Assembly: GCF_002335525.1 (NCBI RefSeq)
Contig: NZ_BDUF01000024.1
Coordinates: 1 to 64,000 of the forward strand
Reading direction: 5' to 3'
Length of the DNA: 64,000 bases
Origin: Effusibacillus lacus
Lineage (GTDB): Bacteria; Bacillota; Bacilli; Tumebacillales; Effusibacillaceae
Every line of letters begins with the position of its first letter. Positions within the stretch are counted from its first letter, which is position 1. The notes below the pieces were generated by a model, which was not told the DNA's origin, searched no databases, and saw only the letters and a list, made by a program, of their open reading frames with translations. The position numbers were made by a program, and so were the translations under genes. This document shows positions 47,782-57,048 of the stretch, piece by piece.

Positions 47782-50754
47782 ATGGTCGATTTGACACGCC
47801 GACAGTTTCTCAAGCTGTCGGGAGCTACCGCAGTTACGTTGGCGGTGGTGGAATTGGGCTTCAATGACAAGCAAGTCCATGCACAAGCAAGCGAACTTAA
47901 AATCGAAAAGGCAAAAGTGACACCCACAATCTGTCCGTACTGTTCCGTGGGATGCGGCATCCTGGTTCATGTGAAGGACAATGATGTGGTGTACACCGAG
48001 GGAGATCCTGATCATCCGATCAATCAGGGGGCTTTGTGCAGCAAAGGAACTGCTGTAAGACAGGTGTACACTTCAAGCAAGCGTGTGCTGAAACCTCTCT
48101 ACCGCGCTCCCGGCAGCAGCAAATGGGAGGAGAAGGATTGGGATTGGATGCTCACCCGAATCGCTGAGAAGGTGAGAGACACCCGTGATAAGAGCTTCGT
48201 TGAAACGGAAAACGGGATCACGGTCAACAAGACCGAAGCGATTGCGTGCTTCGGTGGGGCCGCCCTGGACAACGAAGAAGATTATTTGCTCGTAAAACTG
48301 ATGAGGGGGTTAGGCCTGGTCAACATTGAACACCAGGCACGGATTTGACACAGCCCGACGGTTGCCGGTCTGGCACCCTCATTTGGTCGCGGCGCGATGA
48401 CAAATCACTGGATTGATCTCCAGCATTCCGATTGCATTCTGATTATGGGCGGGAATCCGGCGGAGAACCATCCCATCAGCTTCAAATGGATTCTGAAAGC
48501 CAAGGAAAAAGGAGCCAAGCTGATTTCGGTAGACCCGCGTTATACCCGGTCTTCCAAAATTGCCGATTACTACGCTCCTTTGCGGTCAGGCACCGATATC
48601 GCTTTTATCGGCGGTATCATCAATTACGCACTTCAGAACGACCTGATTCAAAAGGAATATGTTCGTCATTACACGAACGCGTCGTTCCTTGTCAGCGACA
48701 AGTATTCGTTCAACGACGGTTTGTTCAGCGGATATGATGCGGCAAAACGCAGCTACAACACGGATACCTGGGCATTCCAAAAAAATGAGAAGGGTGAAAT
48801 CATCAAGGACGAAACCCTCTCCCATCCACAGTCTGTATACCAGCTTCTGAAGAAACACTATTCAAGGTATGACGCGGACACCGTTTGTGCAGTAACGGGC
48901 ACACCGAAAGAAGCGTTTCTGGCGGTAGCCAAAGCATTCTGTGAAACCTCCAGCCCTGACAAAGCGGGCACAATCCTGTACGCCATGGGTACAACCCAGC
49001 ATACAACCGGTACCCAAAACGTTCGGATTTACGCGATTCTGCAGTTGCTGCTGGGGAACATCGGATTGCCTGGCGGGGGAATCAACGCGCTCCGAGGGGA
49101 ATCCAACGTACAGGGATCGACCGATTTCGGATTGCTGTACGGAAGTCTGACCGGTTACTTGAACGCACCAACCGCAAGCGCCAAGCATGCTACTTTGGCA
49201 GACTACAACAAGAACGAGACACCCACCAGCGGGTACTGGATCAACAAACCGAAATTCATGGTCAGCCTGCTGAAGGCCTTCTACGGTCCGAACGCCACGG
49301 CTGAAAACGAGTTTGGATACCAGTACCTGCCGAAGGGGAACAAAAACTATTCCCATATTGCCATCTTTGAGAGCATGGACAAAGGCACCATCAAGGGGAT
49401 GCTCGCATTCGGCCAGAATCCTGTGGTGGGCGGACCTAACGCAGGCAAAGAGCATAAGGCGCTGGCGAAACTTGACTGGCTGGTTGCCGTCGACTTGTGG
49501 GAAACCGAAACGGCTTCTTTCTGGCAGAAAGAAGCGGGCAGCAACCCGGCGGAAATCAAGACGGAAGTATTCTTCCTTCCGGCTTGCGGGTCCTACGAGA
49601 AGGAAGGTTCGATCAGCAACAGCGGACGCTGGATGCAGTACCGTTGGCAAGCGATCAAGCCAAGAGGCGAATCGAAAGCCGACCTGGAAATTATTCACAT
49701 GTTGGCCCTGAAGATCAAGGCGCTCTATAAGAATCGCACAGACGCTGCTGCCCGTCCCATTAATGCACTGCACTGGGAATACGGTCATGGCGATCACCCG
49801 GACATCGATCTTGTGGCCCGTGAAATCAATGGATACGATTACAAGACCGGAAAGCAATTGTCCGGCTTCGCAGAGTTGAAAGACGACGGTTCCACCTGCA
49901 GCGGCAACTGGATCTATTGCGGGTTCTATCCGGAAGCGGGCAACCTGTCCAAACGCCGCGACAACAAAGATACAGGGATGGGCAACTACCTGAACTGGTC
50001 CTATGCTTGGCCTATGAACCGACGCGTGCTGTATAACCGTGCCGCAGCCAATCCGGCAGGACAGCCCTGGAGCAAGAAGAAAGAAATCATCTGGTGGGAT
50101 GAAGCCAAGCAAAAATGGGTCGGACATGACGTGCCTGACTTTGCTGCCACCAAGGCTCCGACTTCAGCCGGAGGAACCACACCGTTCATCATGATGCCCA
50201 ATGAAGTGGCCGGGTTGTTCGCGGTTCGTAAGGATGGACCTTTCCCGGAACACTACGAACCTTATGAAAGCCCGGTTGCCAATGCGTTCTCCAGCGTACA
50301 GTTCAATCCGGTCTCCGTAATTTGGAGCGAGGAGGGCAACAAGAAGGGAGACAAGGACAAATTCCCGATTATTGCAACCACTTACCGGGTATCGGAACAT
50401 TGGCAGTCCGGCGCGATGACAAGAAATCAGGAGTGGCTTTCCGAACTGGTACCGCATATGTTCATTGAAATCAGTGAAGAACTGGCGGCAGAGAAAGGGA
50501 TCAAGAACAAAGACCGTGTCCTGGTAACTTCCGCAAGGGGAAGTATTGAAGCATATGCGATGATCACCAAGCGGTTCAAGCCAATGGTTATTCGAGGCAA
50601 AAAGACCCACCAGATCGGCATGCCATGGCACTTCGGATACAAGGGAATCGTGACCGGCGGTACGGCCAACAATCTGACCGCCAACATTGCGGATCCGGAA
50701 ACCACAATGCCTGAATACAAAGCGTTTCTTTGCGATGTAAGGAGGATTGACTAA
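47782..50754 (+). CDS. fdhG: Formate dehydrogenase-N type catalytic subunit, selenoprotein (UGA at 48346-48348 read as Sec)
   Basis: A 990-residue molybdopterin (or tungsten) oxidoreductase read through an in-frame TGA at codon 189. The Tat signal RRQFLK lies at residues 6-11, the [4Fe-4S] site at CPYCSVGCG with the fourth Cys in GALCSKG, and the Sec context is NIEHQARI-Sec-HSPTVAGLAPSFGRGAMTN. This matches selenocysteine FdnG/FdhF enzymes. Immediately after the TGA a bacterial SECIS hairpin is present (48360-48377). ATG 47782 follows AGGAGG. It is exported by Tat and oxidises formate outside the membrane. The stop overlaps the beta-subunit start. Confidence 0.95.
48346..48377 (+). promoter_or_regulatory. 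Selenocysteine UGA codon with bSECIS hairpin
   Basis: TGA 48346-48348 is followed by a stem GG-U-UGCC / GGCA-CC with bulged T at 48362 and apical loop GGTCT at 48367-48371. The bulged U and GGUCU loop are the hallmarks bound by SelB in E. coli fdhF. The flanking bases CACAGCCCGACGG also resemble the E. coli element. Confidence 0.92.
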
Positions 50755-51587
50755 TGCCCGAGTTTGTCAAACTTGTTGATGTTACCAAATGTACAGGCTG
50801 CCGGGCATGCATGGTCGCTTGCAAGAACTGGAACGATCTGCCCGCCGAGAGGCAGGAGTTCCAGGGCAGTATTCAATCCCATAAGAAAACGACCGCCCAC
50901 ACATGGAACGTGGTCACTTATACCGAGTATGAACAAGAAGACGGTTCCCTGGACTGGCTCTTCCGCCACAGCGCCTGCTTGCACTGCAAGGAAGCGGCTT
51001 GTGTCAAGGTTTGTCCGGAGAACGCCATCGGGTATACCAAATTCGGTTCGGTGGTCATTGATTCGGAAAAATGCATAGGGTGCGGCTATTGTGTGAACAA
51101 CTGTCCGTTCAAAGTGGTGGAACTGGCCGAGTACAAGGATGAGCAGAACGACAAAACCTATTACAAAGCACAAAAATGTACACTCTGCACCAATCGCCTT
51201 GAGAAAAACATGCAGCCTGCATGTGCCGTTACTTGCCCGACAGATGCCATTGTGTTTGGTGAGCAAGAAGCGATGCTCAAACAGGCGGAAGCCCGTTTGG
51301 CTGAGATCAAGCCGCTCTATCCGAATGCAAACATTTACAATCCGCCAGGAGTAGGGGGTACCCATGCGGTTTATGTCCTGCCGGAGAAACCGAGCGTATT
51401 CGGCTTGCCGGAAGACCCCCGTGTTCCATTGTCGGCGACCATCTGGAAGGATTATGCCCAGCCGATCGGCAAGGCATTGTTTGGCGTCACCACCATGGCG
51501 GTAATTGGGGCCTTCATCTCCAACAGCCTGTTCAGGAGACATGAAAACTTGGAACAAGTTGAGAATGAAGGGGGATCGGAGCAATGA
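50754..51587 (+). CDS. Formate dehydrogenase beta subunit (four [4Fe-4S])
   Basis: A 277-residue iron-sulfur protein of the FdnH/HybA type. Four clusters are indicated by CTGCRACMVACKNW, CLHCKEAACVKVCP, CIGCGYCVNNCP and CTLCTNRLEKNMQPACAVTCP. A C-terminal membrane helix (ALFGVTTMAVIGAFISNSL) anchors it. It transfers electrons from FdhG to the cytochrome b subunit. Start and end overlap its neighbours. Confidence 0.94.
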   Translation: MPEFVKLVDVTKCTGCRACMVACKNWNDLPAERQEFQGSIQSHKKTTAHTWNVVTYTEYEQEDGSLDWLFRHSACLHCKEAACVKVCPENAIGYTKFGSVVIDSEKCIGCGYCVNNCPFKVVELAEYKDEQNDKTYYKAQKCTLCTNRLEKNMQPACAVTCPTDAIVFGEQEAMLKQAEARLAEIKPLYPNANIYNPPGVGGTHAVYVLPEKPSVFGLPEDPRVPLSATIWKDYAQPIGKALFGVTTMAVIGAFISNSLFRRHENLEQVENEGGSEQ

Positions 51588-52255
51588 GCCGGAACCGGAT
51601 TCATTCGGAACAACAAATGGTGAGACGTTTTACCAGGACATTCATCGTGACCCACTGGCTCTATGCGTCATCGTTTTTGGCGCTGCTGGTGACCGGACTT
51701 CCCATGTACACCGAGTTCTTCGACTGGCTGTATCCCGTGCTGGGAGGGCCAGCCACCGCCCGGCAGCTGCACCGGATTTTTGCAGTAGTGTTTGTCGTGC
51801 CGTTCCTGATTCTGCTGGTGTTTGACCGGGCCAGTCTGAAGAACTGGTTGAAACAGATTCTCAGTTGGAAGAAGCATGACTTCCAGTTTTTTGCGGCATT
51901 CCCGAAGGAGTTTTTTGGGTTCCATACGGATATGCCCAAGCAGGACTTCTTTAATGCAGGAGAAAAGCTCAACTCCATCCTGCAGATGTTTTCTTTCTTG
52001 CTGCTAATCCTGTCGGGGGTCTTCATGTGGTTTCCCAAGTACTTTCCAAAATGGCTGCAAGTCTGGAGCTACCCGATCCATGACATCGGTTTCGGTCTGG
52101 CCATCGCTGTAGTGGTGGGCCATATTTATCTGAGCATCGGTCACCCGTCATCCCGGGTGTCCATCAAGGGGATGACCAAAGGGTATGTGCCCATGAAGTA
52201 TGTGGAGGAACATCACGGTCGCTGGGCGGATGAGCTGCGCCGGCAAGGAAAGTAA
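51584..52255 (+). CDS. Formate dehydrogenase gamma subunit, cytochrome b556 type
   Basis: A 223-residue membrane protein with about four helices. Histidines positioned in the helices (THWLYASSFLALLVTGL, QLHRIFAVVF, YPIHDIGFGLAIAVVVGHIYLSIGH) are the probable haem b ligands. It passes electrons to menaquinone. It overlaps the beta subunit (ATGA). With a Tat-exported catalytic subunit this forms a quinone-reducing respiratory formate dehydrogenase. Confidence 0.92.
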   Translation: MSRNRIHSEQQMVRRFTRTFIVTHWLYASSFLALLVTGLPMYTEFFDWLYPVLGGPATARQLHRIFAVVFVVPFLILLVFDRASLKNWLKQILSWKKHDFQFFAAFPKEFFGFHTDMPKQDFFNAGEKLNSILQMFSFLLLILSGVFMWFPKYFPKWLQVWSYPIHDIGFGLAIAVVVGHIYLSIGHPSSRVSIKGMTKGYVPMKYVEEHHGRWADELRRQGK

Positions 52256-52267
52256 GGGGGATCCAGC

Positions 52268-53065
52268 ATGTCCAATTATGTTTCGCCGGAATATCGGGAA
52301 CTGCAAGAGAAAATTGTCCAACTGCAAACGCAATGGCAGGAGAGTATAGAGCCAGGGATCTATGAACACGCATTGGAGGCACTCTCCGTTAACAACCGGA
52401 TTCCCCTTGTCATGAGACTGACGCTGCCAGTCGATTCCAAACTGTATCTGGCCTGGGTGGGGCAGCTTGTCGATCTGTTGGCAGATTCCATACAGGGAAT
52501 CGAATCGCCACTCCGACAGGCGCTGAAATCTCTGGATGCAGCCATGGTTGAGGAGTGGGTGGCGGAAACGGTGGCCATGAACACCTATTATTTCGAAAAA
52601 TTTGCCGCCAAGTACCAACTGCCGGAGTGGCTTCCCCATTTCCTGGCGGAACACGCAATCCGTCCTTATCTGCGGGTATTGGCCCAGAATTGCGAAAGTG
52701 TGGTTCAGGGCTCGGTTCAGGCTGAGGGCGGGCAGGCGTGCCCCTGCTGCGGCGAACCGGTACGTCTTGGTCAGATTGTGGACAAGGGGGAGAAGGTTCT
52801 GCATTGTCCCCGCTGTGAATACAATTGGCGGGAGAACCGGCTGAAATGTTCTCACTGCGGCAACGAAGACTTCGAGACTATGCATTTCCTGACGGTTGAG
52901 GGGGAAGAGACAGCGAAGATCCACGTCTGCGAGAAGTGCGGGGGTTACGTAAAAGTAATCGATACCCGCCAGTATCTCGCAAAACCGGCTCCTGCCCTGC
53001 TGGATCTGGACACGGTGCATCTCGACTTCATCGCCCAGCAAAACGGGTATAGCCCGATTTCTTGA
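52268..53065 (+). CDS. fdhE: Formate dehydrogenase accessory protein FdhE
   Basis: A 265-residue rubredoxin-like assembly factor. Four CxxC units in the C-terminal half are visible: CPCCGEP, CPRCEYNW, CSHCGNED and CEKCGGY. FdhE binds iron and Tat-type formate dehydrogenases, helping maturation before export. ATG 52268 is behind AAGGGGG. Last gene of the fdh cluster. Confidence 0.92.
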   Translation: MSNYVSPEYRELQEKIVQLQTQWQESIEPGIYEHALEALSVNNRIPLVMRLTLPVDSKLYLAWVGQLVDLLADSIQGIESPLRQALKSLDAAMVEEWVAETVAMNTYYFEKFAAKYQLPEWLPHFLAEHAIRPYLRVLAQNCESVVQGSVQAEGGQACPCCGEPVRLGQIVDKGEKVLHCPRCEYNWRENRLKCSHCGNEDFETMHFLTVEGEETAKIHVCEKCGGYVKVIDTRQYLAKPAPALLDLDTVHLDFIAQQNGYSPIS

Positions 53066-53139
53066 CAACCAGCCGGCAAAGCACTAGGATTAAGTTCCAA
53101 GGTCAGGCTGCCGGGCATCCGGCGGGGGAAGGAGGAACC

Positions 53140-53391
53140 ATGTTTCCAGGCTTGTCGCTGCCGGTTTCAACCGGTATCTTTGGTCTTGTCCAACTGCTGA
53201 CGTATCTGATGACCATTTCTATCGCTTGGTACGCGCTGGGGAGCGTGAAGTGGGATCTGTTCCTGCGGGATCACCGCGGGGGTCCGGCGATGATGCTCCG
53301 CCTGATATTCGCGATTGTTCTCGGGTTTCTGGTGGGCCAATTTTTCCTGCAGTATCTGAGTGCCTCGCTGCTTCTCAAATACCTGAGATAA
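53140..53391 (+). CDS. ywzB: DUF1146 family membrane protein (YwzB)
   Basis: An 83-residue protein with two membrane helices (residues about 8-30 and 50-72). The stretch ISIAWYALGSVKWDLFLRDHR is typical of the YwzB family. ATG 53140 follows AAGGAGG. In B. subtilis it also lies near ywmB and murAA. Function unknown. Confidence 0.85.
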   Translation: MFPGLSLPVSTGIFGLVQLLTYLMTISIAWYALGSVKWDLFLRDHRGGPAMMLRLIFAIVLGFLVGQFFLQYLSASLLLKYLR

Positions 53392-53474
53392 AGTTCCTGC
53401 AGGTATATATCCTCTTGCATTGGGTCAAGCTGGTTGATAGGGTACTAGACTTGACCGGCGGGGGGATTTTTTTT

Positions 53475-54239
53475 ATGAAAAAAATGGTCTTATTCTTCCT
53501 GTTCATCACATTGCTGGCGGGAGTGGCATTTGCGGGGGAACTGCACAGCGGTGCCAGGTCTGCCAAGAAGCTGCACATGGGTGAGTTCCTCAACCGCGCT
53601 TTCGCGGCAAGCGGTGCGCAGGGGGAAGGTTACAGCGTTCACAATTGGTCGGTGGTCAACTCCCAATATCTCCCGATGGATGCTTTAAAGCTCATGGCCG
53701 GGAAAATAAATGCGGAACTTGCCATTCCCGACCCCCAGGAGCACAAGAATAGCGAAGAGCGGCAGAATGTGTATCAACTCTATGGGCAATGGGACCCCCA
53801 CACGTCCGTCTCTCTGATCCTTACCTCCATGAACCTTTCCGAACACCCTCAACAGACCGTTCTGGTGATAAAAATTGAGCGGGAATCGGACCGCTTGCAG
53901 GATATCCCGGAACATATAGAGAAAGTAAAACAAGCAGCCGCACAAGTCGGCGCAACCCCACAAATTAGCACTTGTATCAAGGGATTTTTCAATGATAGAA
54001 TTGAAGGTATGGAGCGGGATCAGCTCGTATCCGGAATATTTGCGGCAGTGGAAGCAAACGAGGTCGAGGGGATTCGTTCCGATTCCCTGACAAGTGTGTC
54101 GGGGTATTCTCCCATTGTCTTGGAGTACATAATGACCAACAAGAAGCGTATGAATTTGCAAGTTGCGGTTCATTATGACGAGTATTCCGCGAAGACGCGC
54201 ATACTGGTTGGTTCTCCGATTGTGACAATTGAGTATTAG
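53475..54239 (+). CDS. ywmB: YwmB family exported protein
   Basis: A 254-residue protein with an N-terminal signal (MKKMVLFFLFITLLAGVAFAG). The rest matches the YwmB family (TATA-binding-like fold), including LSEHPQQTVLVIKIE and TCIKGFFNDRIEGMERDQLV. ATG 53475 follows a GGGGGG run at about nine bases; longer frames lack support. It sits between ywzB and murA as in Bacillus. Function is unknown. Confidence 0.85.
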   Translation: MKKMVLFFLFITLLAGVAFAGELHSGARSAKKLHMGEFLNRAFAASGAQGEGYSVHNWSVVNSQYLPMDALKLMAGKINAELAIPDPQEHKNSEERQNVYQLYGQWDPHTSVSLILTSMNLSEHPQQTVLVIKIERESDRLQDIPEHIEKVKQAAAQVGATPQISTCIKGFFNDRIEGMERDQLVSGIFAAVEANEVEGIRSDSLTSVSGYSPIVLEYIMTNKKRMNLQVAVHYDEYSAKTRILVGSPIVTIEY

Positions 54240-54284
54240 GCAAAGTATGAGGGCTGCGGCCCGCCCTGAGCGGAGGTTCTAACA

Positions 54285-55550
54285 TTGTCGAAGTTTTTGA
54301 TTCGAGGCGGTAACCGCCTGTCGGGCAGCGTGAAGGTTGACGGAGCCAAAAACGCTGTTTTGCCGATACTTGCCGCTTCGATACTTGCATCGGAAGGTAC
54401 AAGCACCATTGAAGACGTCCCTTGGCTGGCGGACGTGGAGACGATCAGCGAAGTGATCGGTTGTCTTGGCGCTGAAGTGCGCCGGGAAGGCGATAGTGTG
54501 TTGCATATCGATTCACGCAATGTAAACGAGTGGATCGCAAATGAATCCTTGGTTCGAAAAATGAGGGCCTCTTTTTTGGTGATGGGTCCTCTTTTGGCCC
54601 GTATGGGGAAAGCGCGCGTGGCTCTGCCCGGCGGCTGCGCCATCGGGGCGAGACCGGTGGACCAGCATATTAAAGGATTCCAAGCGTTGGGTGCGGAGGT
54701 GGATGTCGGACACGGGCACGTGGAAGCCCGATTGCCTGAGGGACGCCGTTTGCAGGGCACCCGGATTTACCTGGACATTCAAAGCGTGGGTGCCACCCAG
54801 AACATCATGATGGCAGCTTCGCTGGCGGAAGGCAGGACGATCATTGAGAATGCGGCGAAAGAACCGGAGATCGTGGATCTTGCCAATTATCTGAACGCTA
54901 TGGGCGCCAACGTACGGGGAGCGGGTACGGACGTGATCCGGATCGAAGGCGTCGAGTCCTTGCGCGGCGCGAACCACGCGGTCATTCCTGACCGGATTCA
55001 GGCCGGCACTTTCCTGATTGCGTCAGCCATGACCGGAGGCGATGTCTATGTGGAAGGGGCAATTTCCAACCACTTGAAACCGGTCATTGCCAAAATGAAA
55101 GAAGCAGGCATCCAGATTGAAGAGGATGTGAACGGGATCCGTGTGATCGGAGGACCTGGCAACAAGCATCTGGATGTAAAGACACTGCCGTATCCGGGAT
55201 TCCCTACAGACATGCAGGCGCAGATGATGGCGCTGCTCACCGTCCTTCCGGGCAACAGCCTGGTTACCGAAAGCGTGTTTGAGAACCGCTTCATGCATGT
55301 GGCGGAACTGCAGCGCATGGGAGCCGACATCAAGGTGGAAGGCCGCACGGCTTTGATTACGGGAGTACCGATCCTGACCGGTGCCGGTGTGACTGCCAGC
55401 GACCTGCGTGCGGGTGCCGCTCTGGTAATCGCGGGTCTTGGCGCGCAAGGCGAGACGGAAGTAAACGGGCTTCATCACATCGATCGCGGCTATCTCCGAC
55501 TGGAGGACAAACTCCGGGAGATCGGCGCCGACATTGAGAGAGTGGAATAA
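54285..55550 (+). CDS. murA: UDP-N-acetylglucosamine 1-carboxyvinyltransferase
   Basis: A 421-residue enzyme for the first committed step of peptidoglycan synthesis: UDP-GlcNAc plus PEP. Cys118 in [15 protein letters not shown] is the fosfomycin-sensitive catalytic residue. TTG 54285 follows GGAGG by eight bases. By position it is the murAA paralogue. A terminator follows. Confidence 0.97.
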   Translation: MSKFLIRGGNRLSGSVKVDGAKNAVLPILAASILASEGTSTIEDVPWLADVETISEVIGCLGAEVRREGDSVLHIDSRNVNEWIANESLVRKMRASFLVMGPLLARMGKARVALPGGCAIGARPVDQHIKGFQALGAEVDVGHGHVEARLPEGRRLQGTRIYLDIQSVGATQNIMMAASLAEGRTIIENAAKEPEIVDLANYLNAMGANVRGAGTDVIRIEGVESLRGANHAVIPDRIQAGTFLIASAMTGGDVYVEGAISNHLKPVIAKMKEAGIQIEEDVNGIRVIGGPGNKHLDVKTLPYPGFPTDMQAQMMALLTVLPGNSLVTESVFENRFMHVAELQRMGADIKVEGRTALITGVPILTGAGVTASDLRAGAALVIAGLGAQGETEVNGLHHIDRGYLRLEDKLREIGADIERVE

Positions 55551-55561
55551 CAGCAAAGGAT

Positions 55562-55592
55562 GAAGAGGGCTTCGGCCCTCTTTATTTGTTTT
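55562..55592 (+). terminator. Terminator of murA
   Basis: AGAGGGC and GCCCTCT flank a stable TTCG tetraloop and are followed by TTATTTGTTTTG. It lies 13 bases after murA. Confidence 0.88.
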
Positions 55593-55734
55593 GTCTGTCT
55601 TCCGCTCCGCCCATTTCTCCTACTCCCGCCAGATGCCCCACCCGCACATAGTGAGTTTCAAGTTGATAATTTATTTAAAACTACAATATGGTATTATATT
55701 TTTGTACAAAAACAAGTCGGTAAGGAGGAGTTTT

Positions 55735-56400
55735 ATGAAGTTTGACTTGGCCTTTGAACAGTTGATCAATTCCCATTTAAAAAAGCGGAAGGGGGAAAGG
55801 CACCGAAGATTGAAAGAAGGATTGGGGCATGGAGAGAAATTGTTTCTGGAAAAGGTTTGGTGGCCTGCTTTCGGTCACTTTAACTACTTACATCCGGAAT
55901 ATGAGATTCAGGACTTTAAGGATGGTTACCGTTTTATCGATTTCGCCTATATTCGTCGCCCGTTTCGTGTGGCATTTGAGATTGACGGATACAGCACCCA
56001 TTGTCGTGACTTAAGCAGAAGGCAGTTTGCCGACCACCTGTTGAGGCAGAATCACTTGATACTGGACGGCTGGGACGTCATGCGATTCAGTTATGATGAT
56101 ATAAAGGAGAAGCCGCGAATGTGTCAACAGATGCTACAACAGTGGATGGGGCGTTGGTTTGGAGATGAAACAAATTTAGGGGATTTGAATCCCTTGGAGA
56201 AGGAACTTATGAGGCTTGCGCTAAGGCTAGGTCGCTCCATCACCCCAACAGATGCTCGTGAACAGTTAGGTATAGGTAGGGACAAGTCCCGAGTACTCCT
56301 AAAAAACCTGGTTGAAAAAGGTTGGCTTCAACCCGCCGGGGGACAATACAGGGTTCGTTCTTATACCCCCAATCTTAAGGGGAAGAAACTTCTATGGTAA
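55735..56400 (+). CDS. Predicted PD-(D/E)XK (DUF559/Vsr-like) nuclease with C-terminal winged helix
   Basis: A 221-residue protein. The central part carries FIDFAYIRRPFRVAFEIDGYSTH, with Asp, then Glu-Ile-Asp-Gly and a following His, as in Vsr-like and DUF559 nucleases. ILDGWDVMRFSYDDI continues the fold. Residues about 150-221 look like a winged helix (TPTDAREQLGIGRDKSRVLLKNLVEKGWL). ATG 55735 follows AAGGAGGAG. It stands alone between murA and spoIID next to a minisatellite. Its role is unknown; DNA repair or restriction-type activity is inference. Similar proteins are sometimes labelled DNA-binding response regulator, which the sequence does not support. Confidence 0.7.
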   Translation: MKFDLAFEQLINSHLKKRKGERHRRLKEGLGHGEKLFLEKVWWPAFGHFNYLHPEYEIQDFKDGYRFIDFAYIRRPFRVAFEIDGYSTHCRDLSRRQFADHLLRQNHLILDGWDVMRFSYDDIKEKPRMCQQMLQQWMGRWFGDETNLGDLNPLEKELMRLALRLGRSITPTDAREQLGIGRDKSRVLLKNLVEKGWLQPAGGQYRVRSYTPNLKGKKLLW

Positions 56401-56429
56401 CTCTGATCTCCACTACTCATTTCACTAGC

Positions 56430-56640
56430 ACTTCCAATTCTGCTCCCACTCCCGCCTCTATCAGGACTTCCATTTCTGCTCCCACTCCCGATTTCACACC
56501 AGCACTTTCATTTTTACTCCCACTCCCGCCTCCACCAGCAATTCCATTTCTATTCCCACTCCCGCCTCCACCAGCAATTCCATTTCTATTCCCACTCCCG
56601 CCTCCACCAGCAATTCCATTTCTATTCCCACTCCCAATTT
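56430..56640. repeat. 36-bp minisatellite
   Basis: Six tandem units begin at 56430, 56466, 56504, 56540, 56576 and 56612. Unit 2 is 38 bases and the others are 36; the last is partial. Units 4 and 5 are identical and the first three are diverged. The key part is CCATTTCTATTCCCACTCCC. The top strand could encode repeats of LPPPPAIPFLFP in a 117-residue frame beginning at ATG 56394, but support for a gene is weak. Confidence 0.85.
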
Positions 56641-56644
56641 CACA

Positions 56645-56831
56645 AATAGGACTGTTCTTCAGGCTTATTATTGTCGAATGGGTTTTAGGCAGTAAAATAG
56701 GGCTGATTCTCAGTCTTATATCACACTTTTTCGGAGCATGCGAATAAATACCTCATATAAAACTGAAAATCAGTCCTATTTTAAAGGGCTGATCCCGAAT
56801 CGGAAGATTAAGACTGAAAACCAGTCCTATT
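56645..56831. repeat. Second cluster of four palindromic repeats, family A
   Basis: Units at 56645-56669, 56696-56719, 56757-56780 and 56807-56831 have the same AATAGGACTG to CAG-n-CTTATT architecture as those at 353-540. The first differs from the copy at 353-377 at only a few bases. The region between 56832 and 57048 holds short GATGAGGCAGCGAGG-like repeats at 56855-56912 and no gene. Confidence 0.75.
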
Positions 56832-56937
56832 ATATCTGCCGGGACATTTTCGCCTGGTGAGGCAGCCGGGGGGATGAAGTAGCGAGGGATGAGGCAGCGA
56901 GGAGTGAGGCAGACTTCCACAGTCTATCACTTCAAGG

Positions 56938-56965
56938 GCATACCGGTAAGAGTTTCACATATACA
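56938..56965 (+). promoter_or_regulatory. Candidate sigma-E promoter of spoIID
   Basis: GCATACC (56938-56944) and CATATACA (56958-56965) are separated by 13 bases, the same geometry as the better candidate before spoIIID. The match is 5 of 7 to KMATATT and about 6 of 8 to CATACAMT. Confidence 0.4.
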
Positions 56966-57048
56966 TTTCATAGAGTGGCGGCGGGAACAGCGCGGAACGG
57001 TGAAGCGCGGGGGAAAGCCGTTATTGCATAAAAGGGGGGGAACAGCCG

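Noticed and set aside
48346-48348. Stop codon splitting the formate dehydrogenase gene into two open frames (pseudogene)
   Set aside because: The flanking residues and the SECIS hairpin show that the TGA encodes selenocysteine.
56430-56640. CRISPR array
   Set aside because: The 36-bp units are directly tandem with no spacers.
56394-56747. Proline-rich 117-residue protein encoded by the minisatellite
   Set aside because: The start overlaps the nuclease stop, the ribosome binding site is weak and the frame runs into palindromic repeats; kept only as a possibility in the repeat entry.
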